From assembly GCA_943912255.1 (NCBI GenBank), contig CALTTP010000012.1, positions 1 through 35,502 of the forward strand: a DNA stretch of 35,502 nucleotides, given 5' to 3'. The DNA is from an uncultured Peptoniphilaceae bacterium (GTDB taxonomy: Bacteria; Bacillota; Clostridia; Tissierellales; Peptoniphilaceae). The notes beneath the pieces are model-generated. The model was not told the origin of the DNA, did not search any database, and saw only the letters and a list, made by a program, of their open reading frames with translations. The first letter of the stretch is position 1. Each line of letters begins with the position of its first letter. The position numbers and the translations under genes are program-made. Positions 17,050 to 24,543 of the stretch are shown here, piece by piece.

Positions 17050-18390
17050 ATGAATTTACCAAGTGACGTTTTATACATTCTCAACAAATTTAAAGATGAA
17101 AACTTCTACGCCTATCCCGTTGGAGGTTGCGTCAGAGATAGTCTTTTAGGAACAACTCCTGGAGATTGGGACATTACCACAGACGCTACTCCCGTTGAAA
17201 TTCTAGAAGTCTTTAATGGACATAAGGTCATTACCTTGGGAGAAAAATTTGGAACAATAGGCGTTTTGATAAATGGAAAAATCTATGAAATTACCACTAT
17301 GAGATATGATCACTCCTATAACGACAATAGACACCCTAGTCAAGTCAGCTTTACAAAAAATCTGATAGAAGACCTAAAAAGACGAGACTTTACAATTAAC
17401 TCCATGGCCTATGATCACATAAACAAAAAAGTCATTGACCCATTTGATGGACAAGAGGACTTAAAAAGACGAGTAATCAAAGCAGTGGGAAACCCCGATG
17501 AAAGGTTTAAAGAAGATGCTCTTCGTATTATGAGAGCCATTAGATTTTCTGCTAAACTTGACTTTGAAATTGAAACAAACACTCTTTATAGCATATGTAC
17601 AAACGTTAACCTACTTAAAAATATAGCCATGGAAAGAATTAAGATAGAGCTGGATAAGACTTTAATCTGTGGAGATTTTGAAACTTTGAGAAACCTCTAT
17701 AACTGTAATATCTTTTATGTTCTATTCCCCGAAATTCACAAGATGTTTGAAACAACACAAAATAACAATTATCATATCTATAACGTAGGGGACCATAGTC
17801 TAATGGCTGTAACTCATATAAAAGACGATATTATCTTAAAATATGTGGCTCTACTTCATGATGTAGGAAAAGTTCCTGCAAAAACCGTGGACAATGGTAA
17901 GGACCATTTCTACTATCATAGTCAGTTTTCCGTTGAAATAGCAAGGGATATATTAAACCGTCTACGTTTTTCCAATGAAGATAAACATAGAGTCTTAAAA
18001 ATTATCGAATTTCACGATACAGTGCTAAATACAAGACTAAAGTCCATAATGAAATTTGTAGTAGATAGAAACTTCTCCTATGAAGACTTCTTGGATTTAC
18101 TGGAAATGACAAAAGCAGATACCCTCGCTCAAAACCCATTGTATATCAATAGGCTTTTTAAACTAGATGAAATAAAAGAAGCTTACGAAAATGTCTATAA
18201 AGGGCCTCACAAAATTTGTGATTTAGCAGTTGATGGTAGGGATATGATTGAACTGGGATATGAAAATGCCAATATCAAAAAGATTCTAGTTTATCTTTTG
18301 AAACAAGTTATAGCCGACCCAGGAATTAACAGAAAAGATAAGTTGATGGATATTGCTACAAAGGTAAAGGATGAAATATGTAAAGATTAG
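17050..18390 (+). CDS. cca: CCA tRNA nucleotidyltransferase with HD domain
   Basis: 446 residues. Class II nucleotidyltransferase head: GGCVRD (25-30), catalytic DWDI (Asp39 and Asp41), RRDFTINSMAYD and RFKEDALRIMRAIRFSAKL. A C-terminal HD domain is visible (LLHDVGKVPAKT, later IIEFHDT), as in bacterial CCA enzymes with phosphatase/phosphodiesterase activity. It adds or repairs the 3' CCA of tRNAs. A poly(A) polymerase cannot be excluded from motifs alone, but the length and HD domain favour Cca. SD GAGGGGAG precedes ATG 17050. Confidence 0.9.
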   Translation: MNLPSDVLYILNKFKDENFYAYPVGGCVRDSLLGTTPGDWDITTDATPVEILEVFNGHKVITLGEKFGTIGVLINGKIYEITTMRYDHSYNDNRHPSQVSFTKNLIEDLKRRDFTINSMAYDHINKKVIDPFDGQEDLKRRVIKAVGNPDERFKEDALRIMRAIRFSAKLDFEIETNTLYSICTNVNLLKNIAMERIKIELDKTLICGDFETLRNLYNCNIFYVLFPEIHKMFETTQNNNYHIYNVGDHSLMAVTHIKDDIILKYVALLHDVGKVPAKTVDNGKDHFYYHSQFSVEIARDILNRLRFSNEDKHRVLKIIEFHDTVLNTRLKSIMKFVVDRNFSYEDFLDLLEMTKADTLAQNPLYINRLFKLDEIKEAYENVYKGPHKICDLAVDGRDMIELGYENANIKKILVYLLKQVIADPGINRKDKLMDIATKVKDEICKD

Positions 18391-18414
18391 TAGGTGATTA
18401 AACTACTGTTTTTT
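18389..18414 (+). terminator. Weak terminator directly after cca
   Basis: AGTAG (18389-18393, including part of the stop codon) pairs with CTACT (18403-18407) and is followed by T6 (18409-18414). Short stem, so modest confidence. Confidence 0.45.
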
Positions 18415-18444
18415 GTTTTTAAAGAGCTTATTCCTAACTAATAA

Positions 18445-18513
18445 TTTTCATATATGAAAAATCTAAATTAAAACCCTTGAAATCCTAGAAATCACATGGA
18501 TAACAAGGGTTTT
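18445..18513. terminator. Bidirectional terminator between convergent genes
   Basis: AAAACCCTTG (18470-18479) pairs perfectly over 10 bp with CAAGGGTTTT (18504-18513); T-rich ends in both directions suit the convergent cca and P1 peptidase genes. A 16-bp perfect palindrome, TTTTCATATATGAAAA, sits just left at 18445-18460. Confidence 0.7.
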
Positions 18514-18552
18514 ACTGTAAGTTCATCTGTGGTATTATATAGTCCTTTTAAC

Positions 18553-19608
18553 CTAGTTATCTATATAATCCTCAAACCCACCAATCTCTTCCAGCACATC
18601 CTTTAAAGATTCCACTTTAAAACCATTAAACCCAACCACTTCTTCTGAATGAATCATTGAACTTAATATAGCTTCGTGGATTGCATCTATTGTTGCCGTA
18701 AAAACATCGTCTAGTTTATCGTCCATTATACATTTTATATCTACAAAGTTTCCTTCTTCATGGGGGATTTTATTGTAGGTGGAAAAGGCTAGAGCCACTT
18801 CTCCACTACCATTTCCAGAGTTTGCCCCTGTTCTTGAAATTCCTGCCATGGATCTTTTGCAAAGTCTTTTCAATTGTCTTGATGACAAAGGCAAGTCCGT
18901 TGCTATAATTATGATAATGGACCCCTGTTCTTTTTCTGAAAAACCAGCATTATATTCATTATTTTTAGCTTCTCTTAGAGATTTTATATTCTTAGCATCT
19001 ATTACTAGTTCGTCAAACTTAGCGTGGTTTGTCATTACCAAAACTCCCAGGGTAAAGTCTTCCCCAAGGTTAACTATTCTAGAGGAAGTGCCAATACCAC
19101 CTTTTAATTCATGACATCTCATTCCTCTACCTGCTCCAACTGCCCCTTCTTCAAATTCTTCTTTTGCATTTTTCAAAGCCTTATATACATCTTCTTCTTT
19201 TATTGAAAGGCTCTTGATATCATTTAGTCTCATGTCATTACATTCTAAGACTGGACAGTTTATGGTTCCAGTTTCAACTCCTATTCCTGGATTTTTCTTA
19301 AGCTTATACTTTACCAAGGCCGTAAGTGCAGTTCCTACAGACAGGGTATTTGTCAGTACTATTGGAGATTCCAAAGTTCCCAGTTCATCTATCTGAATAA
19401 GTCCTTGAGGTTTTGCAAATCCATTTACCACATAGGTCGCCGCCAAAAGTTTTTCTTTGAATATATTTCCCTTAGGGCTAATAGCTGTAACTCCCGTTTG
19501 TATATTTCCAGTAGACAAAGTACAATGGCCGACTTTAACCCCATCTACATCGGTTATACTATTTCTTTTCCCTTTTTTAAATTTTCCAATTTGTCTTTTT
19601 AAACCCAT
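18553..19608 (-). CDS. P1-family (DmpA-type) aminopeptidase
   Basis: 351 residues. The N-terminus ITDVDGVKVGHCT is the usual P1 opening, and the self-cleavage site is visible at SGNGSGE with nucleophile Ser268: family members cleave themselves before this Ser to give alpha and beta chains. Other blocks: GFAKPQGLIQIDELGTLESPIVLTN region, GAVGAGRGM, and GVLVMTNHAKF. The enzyme should release N-terminal amino acids (including D- or beta-amino acids in some members) from small peptides or amides. No signal peptide. Divergent from the NhaC/asparaginase operon, with a 17-bp dyad in the shared control region. Confidence 0.88.
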   Translation of the reverse strand: MGLKRQIGKFKKGKRNSITDVDGVKVGHCTLSTGNIQTGVTAISPKGNIFKEKLLAATYVVNGFAKPQGLIQIDELGTLESPIVLTNTLSVGTALTALVKYKLKKNPGIGVETGTINCPVLECNDMRLNDIKSLSIKEEDVYKALKNAKEEFEEGAVGAGRGMRCHELKGGIGTSSRIVNLGEDFTLGVLVMTNHAKFDELVIDAKNIKSLREAKNNEYNAGFSEKEQGSIIIIIATDLPLSSRQLKRLCKRSMAGISRTGANSGNGSGEVALAFSTYNKIPHEEGNFVDIKCIMDDKLDDVFTATIDAIHEAILSSMIHSEEVVGFNGFKVESLKDVLEEIGGFEDYIDN

Positions 19609-19643
19609 TTTTATCCTCTCTATATAACATTAGTTTTCTGCCC

Positions 19644-19660
19644 ATATTGTATCACAATAT
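19644..19660. promoter_or_regulatory. 17-bp perfect dyad in the P1 peptidase/NhaC control region
   Basis: ATATTGT (19644-19650), ATC, ACAATAT (19654-19660): perfect inverted repeat with 3-base centre, 35 bases upstream of the P1 start and 15 bases before the nhaC -35 box. Suitable for a dimeric regulator serving both directions. Confidence 0.45.
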
Positions 19661-19674
19661 AAAGTTATAACAGA

Positions 19675-19703
19675 TTGTCACCCTTGACTTTTTATATTAT
19701 GAT
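19675..19703 (+). promoter_or_regulatory. Promoter of the nhaC/asparaginase operon
   Basis: TTGTCA (19675-19680), 17-base spacer, TATGAT (19698-19703). SD AGGAGG precedes ATG 19733. Confidence 0.6.
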
Positions 19704-19732
19704 AGTTTTAAGAATAATTTTAGGAGGATTTT

Positions 19733-21151
19733 ATGAATGAAATAACTCAAAAAAAGCGACCAGAATTTTGGTATGCAGTTTTAATTTTATTGGTTCTTGC
19801 AGGAATCTTAGTCTATGGATTAACGGTTATTCAAGCTCCTCTTGCAGTAATTATGTTCATAGCATGGATTGTTATTAACTTATTTGCCATCAGATTAGGA
19901 TATACTTATGGAGAACTCGAGAAAATTGGTATTGCTCAAGTAGGTCATTCTCTTCATTCTATAGTTATCATGTTAGCTGTTGGGATGTTAATTTCCTCAT
20001 GGATTGCTTCTGGCACAGTCCCTACAATTATATATTATGGTCTACAGATTATTAATCCAGATTATTATTTGGTTACTACCTTGGTAATATGTGCTATAGT
20101 ATCTATGTTTACTGGAACTTCTTGGGGAACAATAGGTACTGTTGGTGTTGCATTATTAGGAATAGGGATTAGTATGGGGATTCACCCAGGTATGGTAGCA
20201 GGAGCGTTAATTTCAGGTTCTTGGTTCGGAGATAAACTCTCTCCTCTTTCCGATACGACAAACTTTCAATCTGGAGTAATGGGAGTTCCTCTTATGACTC
20301 ATGTAAAACATATGTTGTATACTTCAGTTCCTGCATTTGTGGTTTCAGCGATATTGTTCTTTATTTTAGGACGAGGTAATTCAGCTTCCTTCAATGATAG
20401 CGTTATCTTGGATATCACTTCTAAGCTTGGAACCTATTTCAAGATTAGTTTTATTACTTTAATACCTTTAATAGTAGTAACTATCCTTCTAGTACTTCAA
20501 CGACCAGCATCCCAGTCCATTTTAATCGGTGCAATTATAGGACTTTTGCTTGCAATATTTTATCAAGGTTTTGATCCTAAAATGGTGATAGGTTCTGGAC
20601 TTACAGGTTTTAGCTATGAATTTAATGACGAGTTCTTTAATAAGCTATTAAATCGGGGTGGTATGGATTCAATGACTAGGACTATACAGGCTTTAATATT
20701 TACAACTGGTCTCGGTGGTATGCTTAGAGAGATGGACATCTTAAAAGTAATTGTCGATCCAATTTCCAAGAAGATAAAATCCGAATTTGCCCTAATTGCT
20801 TCAGGTATATTTATAACCTATTTATCTATTGCTTTAACAGGTTCTCATATGTTTGCTGCAATTATGGTACAGTCTACTATGTTGGATTTATATAAGAAAA
20901 ATAGGCTTAAGCCAGAAAATGCTTCAAGAATTACAGAAGATTGTGGTACCTTAGGTGTTACTTTAATTCCATATGGAGTTACAGCGTTATTTATTGTTGA
21001 CACCCTTGGAATAGATTTTGCTACTTTCTTCCCATATACATTTTTCTGTTTCCTTTCCCCAATTTTCAACCTATTATGTGGTTTAACTGGAATAGGTATT
21101 GCTAGATATACGGATGAAGAGATGAAAGAAATGAATTTAAGCGAGGTGTAA
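19733..21151 (+). CDS. nhaC: NhaC-family Na+/H+ antiporter
   Basis: 472 residues, about eleven or twelve helices. NhaC marks: SMFTGTSWGTIGTVGVALLGIG, then SGSWFGDKLSPLSDTTNFQSG with the conserved Asp residues expected in the ion path, and a repeat of this fold near GSHMFAAIMVQSTML and EDCGTLGVTLIPYG. It exchanges Na+ for protons at the membrane, or, like some family members, an organic acid for Na+ or malate/lactate (NhaC/MleN relatives). One base separates it from the asparaginase gene, so it may exchange substrate or product of that enzyme (inference). Confidence 0.9.
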   Translation: MNEITQKKRPEFWYAVLILLVLAGILVYGLTVIQAPLAVIMFIAWIVINLFAIRLGYTYGELEKIGIAQVGHSLHSIVIMLAVGMLISSWIASGTVPTIIYYGLQIINPDYYLVTTLVICAIVSMFTGTSWGTIGTVGVALLGIGISMGIHPGMVAGALISGSWFGDKLSPLSDTTNFQSGVMGVPLMTHVKHMLYTSVPAFVVSAILFFILGRGNSASFNDSVILDITSKLGTYFKISFITLIPLIVVTILLVLQRPASQSILIGAIIGLLLAIFYQGFDPKMVIGSGLTGFSYEFNDEFFNKLLNRGGMDSMTRTIQALIFTTGLGGMLREMDILKVIVDPISKKIKSEFALIASGIFITYLSIALTGSHMFAAIMVQSTMLDLYKKNRLKPENASRITEDCGTLGVTLIPYGVTALFIVDTLGIDFATFFPYTFFCFLSPIFNLLCGLTGIGIARYTDEEMKEMNLSEV

Positions 21152-21152
21152 T

Positions 21153-22139
21153 ATGGAAAAATTGGTTACTACCACTAGAGGTAGTGTTGAGGATTTGTAT
21201 ACTTTTGGCACTGTTATAGTGGTGAATGAGAATAATAAAATCCTTTATGAAAAGGGAAATGGTGATGAAATTGCTTTTCCCAGGTCTTCTGCTAAGCTTA
21301 TGCAGGCTTTAACTCCTCTTTCTCTTGGGGCTAAGGAAAAGTATAGTCTTAGTCAGGAAGAGATTGCTGTTATCTGCGCTTCTCATTCAGGAGAGGATTT
21401 TCATATTGATACCATTAGAAAGCTTCTTAATAAAGTGGGTTTAGATGAAAGTTTTTTGAAATGCGGCCCTCACTATCCTTTTAAAGAAGATGTGGCTGAA
21501 AGGATGAAAAAAGCAGGTATAAAGCCTTCTGATATTCACAACAACTGTAGTGGAAAACACACTGGGATGCTTATTTCCTGCAAACTTCTAGATGTGGATT
21601 TAGAGGATTATTATAAGATTGACCATCCTGTACAAAAGCTTATTACTAAAAATATAGAAAAGGTATGTGAATGTGAAATTCCTATGGAACATATTTCCGT
21701 TGATGGTTGTGGCGTGCCAGTCCATGCTATGACTATGAGGCAATTTGCCAAGGGCATGGCTAGAATGGCAGATTATGATAATTTAACTGGTTTTGAAGAG
21801 GCTTCTAAGGACATAATTGAAGCTATTACTCAACATTCCAAGTTTACTTCTGGTACTGACAGAATAGACCACTATCTAATCTCTAAGTATCCTGGGAAAA
21901 TTATTGTAAAATCTGGTGCCAATGGCTATTTTGGTGGGCTTCTTCCCGATAGAAAATATGGCTTTGCAATTAAGACCTATGATGGTAAAGGGGTAACGAG
22001 AAATCTAATCTTAATAGAACTTCTTAAAAAGCTTGAGGTCATTCCAAAGAAGGATTACGATTATTTTGATAATCTCTTTACTAAGGAAATAAAAAATCAT
22101 AGAGATGAAGTTGTGGGAGAGGTTAAGCTACACCTATAA
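21153..22139 (+). CDS. L-asparaginase of the Rhizobium etli ReAV type
   Basis: 328 residues. Every catalytic residue I recall for R. etli ReAV is present at a constant offset of -3: Ser45-x-x-Lys48 (PRSSAK), Ser77 (CASHSGE), and the metal/regulatory site Cys132 and Lys135 (NNCSGKHTGM), Asp184 and Cys186 (VDGCGVP). This class resembles serine-lactamases and is unrelated to E. coli-type asparaginases. It hydrolyses L-asparagine to aspartate and ammonia in the cytosol. It follows NhaC by one base in the same operon, consistent with amino-acid fermentation. Confidence 0.9.
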   Translation: MEKLVTTTRGSVEDLYTFGTVIVVNENNKILYEKGNGDEIAFPRSSAKLMQALTPLSLGAKEKYSLSQEEIAVICASHSGEDFHIDTIRKLLNKVGLDESFLKCGPHYPFKEDVAERMKKAGIKPSDIHNNCSGKHTGMLISCKLLDVDLEDYYKIDHPVQKLITKNIEKVCECEIPMEHISVDGCGVPVHAMTMRQFAKGMARMADYDNLTGFEEASKDIIEAITQHSKFTSGTDRIDHYLISKYPGKIIVKSGANGYFGGLLPDRKYGFAIKTYDGKGVTRNLILIELLKKLEVIPKKDYDYFDNLFTKEIKNHRDEVVGEVKLHL

Positions 22140-22158
22140 CTTTCTCCAGAAATTAAAG

Positions 22159-22190
22159 AGGACACCCTTGGTCTAAGGATGTCCTTTATA
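22159..22190. terminator. Bidirectional terminator between convergent genes
   Basis: AGGACA (22159-22164) pairs with TGTCCT (22180-22185), and inner CCTT (22166-22169) with AAGG (22175-22178), one mismatch between. T-rich on the plus side, and CTTTAATTT on the minus side. It separates asparaginase from the LOR/SDH pair. Confidence 0.75.
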
Positions 22191-22191
22191 T

Positions 22192-23286
22192 TTAGCCATT
22201 TAAAGCCCTGTCCACATTTCTTATAAAGTCCTGTACATTGGTTACCATGGAAACTGCTGTTACAGTTCCCCTGTCGGAAAGCTTGTTTACAGCAAATTCT
22301 TGAATGTCTATGGTATACATGTAGACTGGTCTAACTTCTCCATCGAATACATTGTAAGAAGGTGTCATGTTTCCTGTTGCTATAGTAAATAATATTGCTG
22401 ACATCATGATAATAGTAGATGTCTTTCTGGCATGGGATCTCATTTCGTTTTGGGCTTGATATACATTGTTTATGGTTTCTGGTAATGCAAATCTATCTCT
22501 TATGGTTCCTGCGATTACAAAGGGCACGTCCTTTTCTACACAGGCCTTTATAAATCCATCTTTCACAAGTCCCGTTTCAATCAAGCTCTTAATAGAACCA
22601 TGTTTTCTAACCATATTTATAGTTTCATATAGATTTCGGTTGGTGTTTTGTTCTCTCTTAAAATGTTCCTGTCCCCAAGTGGTGTTAAACATACCTCTCT
22701 CTAAATCAAAGGCAGCAGTGGTGGTTCCACAGAATATGGCTTGAACATATCCATTTAGAATAAGTCTTTCAAGGGCTCTTCTTGACTGTCTATCTAAAAC
22801 TACAGCCGCACCTACAACAAGTGTTACATAACCTTGGTTTTCCTTTTCATGTTTTAAAACTTCATATAAAGTATCATAATCTATGGAAAAGGCAGTTTCA
22901 CGGGAACGGCCAGACCTAAAGGCAAATGTGTCCTTTACTTCATCTTCTTGTAAAAACCCTCTGGTCCACACATAAATTCCCTCAGAGGCATCTTCCGTTC
23001 TTCCAATTACAACTTTATTTCCCTTTTTAAGATTCCTAAACTCCACTATATCCACAGACTCTTCGCCAGGAGTGTCGTTGGCAACACAAACCGTATCCAT
23101 TCTAGACTGTTCTGCTAGAACCCATTTTCCATTTATCTTGAAGTATTCTGGATAAACAGAAAGAGCATGATAATTTCTTGGACTTATTCCATCTTCAGTT
23201 ACCTCTTCAAGAGTTGCATTGGGAGCATTTTTTAGAAAATCTTGATTAAAATCAGGATGGTGGTATTTTGGCATTTCAAATTTCAT
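22192..23286 (-). CDS. LOR/SDH-domain (TIGR00300-like) protein, divergent second subunit
   Basis: 364 residues, clearly paralogous to the adjacent upstream protein. Shared frame: a small N-terminal domain (SVYPEYFKINGKWVLAEQ), then a Rossmann-like half with GAAVVLDRQSRRALERLI, GSIKSLIETGLVKDGFIK, VPFVIAGTIRD and VTNVQDFI near the C-terminus. It has lost several of its partner's conserved blocks: GGNAMCTHDLE is replaced by GTTTAAFDLE, the NHL motif by NRNLYETIN, and RDDGPLPEV by RDRFALPETI, while it keeps ATGNM where the partner has SAARM. Archaeal relatives act on ornithine. Probably one half of a heteromeric enzyme; reaction unknown. Confidence 0.78.
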   Translation of the reverse strand: MKFEMPKYHHPDFNQDFLKNAPNATLEEVTEDGISPRNYHALSVYPEYFKINGKWVLAEQSRMDTVCVANDTPGEESVDIVEFRNLKKGNKVVIGRTEDASEGIYVWTRGFLQEDEVKDTFAFRSGRSRETAFSIDYDTLYEVLKHEKENQGYVTLVVGAAVVLDRQSRRALERLILNGYVQAIFCGTTTAAFDLERGMFNTTWGQEHFKREQNTNRNLYETINMVRKHGSIKSLIETGLVKDGFIKACVEKDVPFVIAGTIRDRFALPETINNVYQAQNEMRSHARKTSTIIMMSAILFTIATGNMTPSYNVFDGEVRPVYMYTIDIQEFAVNKLSDRGTVTAVSMVTNVQDFIRNVDRALNG

Positions 23287-23287
23287 A

Positions 23288-24457
23288 TTATATCTCTCCT
23301 TCTAATTCATCAATATTTTCAACCTTAATAAACTCTTCTTCTGGCATTTCAAGCTCTTCAGCAAATTCCTTTTGAGCTGGAGTAATAAGAGCCTTTTGAC
23401 AGTTTACAACAAAATCTTGTACATTTGTAACCATTGGAACAAAGGCCATAAGCTCTCTTGCAGCCCCTACCTTGTTAACCACATTTTCCGTTACATCCAC
23501 AGAGTACATATAAACAGGACTTATTTTCCCGTCTTTTCTCACTCTATAACTGGAAGCCATCCTTGCTGCAGAAAGACTGTGAAGCATTGTGGCAATACAT
23601 ATTATCAAAGTAGCTTTATCCAAAGCTTTTTTAGTTTCAGTCAAAGCAACATCCGTATCCCCAATAACTTCAGGAAGAGGCCCGTCATCCCTTATGGATC
23701 CAGAAAGCACAAAAGGTATATCCATGGAAGATAGAGTCTTAATGATCCCATCTTTTACATTTCCCGCTGCGATAAAATCCTTTATAGAACCAATGGTTCT
23801 CACTTCATTGAGCAAATCCAAGTGATTGTAATGACCCATTGGCACATTTTCTTGAGTATAGATATTTTGTCCTAGGGCAGTTTGTAAAAACCCACCTTCC
23901 AAGTCGTGGGTACACATGGCATTTCCTCCAAGAAGGCAGTCGATATATCCATTTTCTGCCAATTGGTTTAATGCATTTCTAGTATCGTAGTCGAAGACTA
24001 CAGAAGGCCCTAAAACCCATGCAATATATCCGTCTTCGCTATCTCTTTCGTGTTCCATCAACTTAAATAGATATTCATAGTCCTCAGAAAAAGAAGTTTC
24101 TACAGCTTTTCCCGGTGTTGAGTAAATAGATTCATCAAAACCATCTCTATAGACCAATATTCCATGTTCCAAGTCGCCACTTCTAGAGAGGACAACTTTT
24201 TCTCCTGCCTCTATTTCCCTTATCTCCTTAATGATGATTTCATTGTCTTTTAATACTGCAACACAGTTTAAGGAGTTATGCTCAGGAAAAAGCCATTCTC
24301 CTTTATATTTGTAGAAAGTAGGCATAAGGGAAGTCAGATAGAAATCATCTGGTGCCACCCCATCTTTTTCTACAGTTCCCAGCGTGATATCGGGAGCATT
24401 TTTATATTTTTCTTCTTCAAAATTTGGTAAAGTAAATTCCGGTAATTGAAAAGCCAT
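23288..24457 (-). CDS. LOR/SDH-domain (TIGR00300-like) protein, canonical subunit
   Basis: 389 residues. Carries family blocks: GPSVVFDYDTRNALNQLAENG, GGNAMCTHDLEGG (about 181-193), HYNHLDLLNEVRTIGSIKDF, PFVLSGSIRDDGPLPEVIGD and CIATMLHSLSAARM, plus C-terminal MVTNVQDFV. The domain is named from lysine-ketoglutarate reductase/saccharopine dehydrogenase fusions and is related to archaeal ornithine cyclodeaminase and to the C-terminal half of cyanobacterial arginine dihydrolase ArgZ/AgrE. An NAD-dependent step in ornithine or lysine-type amino acid breakdown is likely, but not assigned. One base separates it from its paralogue. SD AGGAGG precedes ATG 24457. Confidence 0.82.
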   Translation of the reverse strand: MAFQLPEFTLPNFEEEKYKNAPDITLGTVEKDGVAPDDFYLTSLMPTFYKYKGEWLFPEHNSLNCVAVLKDNEIIIKEIREIEAGEKVVLSRSGDLEHGILVYRDGFDESIYSTPGKAVETSFSEDYEYLFKLMEHERDSEDGYIAWVLGPSVVFDYDTRNALNQLAENGYIDCLLGGNAMCTHDLEGGFLQTALGQNIYTQENVPMGHYNHLDLLNEVRTIGSIKDFIAAGNVKDGIIKTLSSMDIPFVLSGSIRDDGPLPEVIGDTDVALTETKKALDKATLIICIATMLHSLSAARMASSYRVRKDGKISPVYMYSVDVTENVVNKVGAARELMAFVPMVTNVQDFVVNCQKALITPAQKEFAEELEMPEEEFIKVENIDELEGEI

Positions 24458-24543
24458 TTAATTCCTCCTACTCATTATTTCTCTAAAATTATCTTATCCT
24501 ACTCTTTCACAAATTCAAAGAAACTCTTGGGCATTCAAATCGA

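Noticed and set aside
18779..19602. Several plus-strand open frames opposite the P1 peptidase.
   Set aside because: They are shadows of the peptidase gene, with no SD or domain content.
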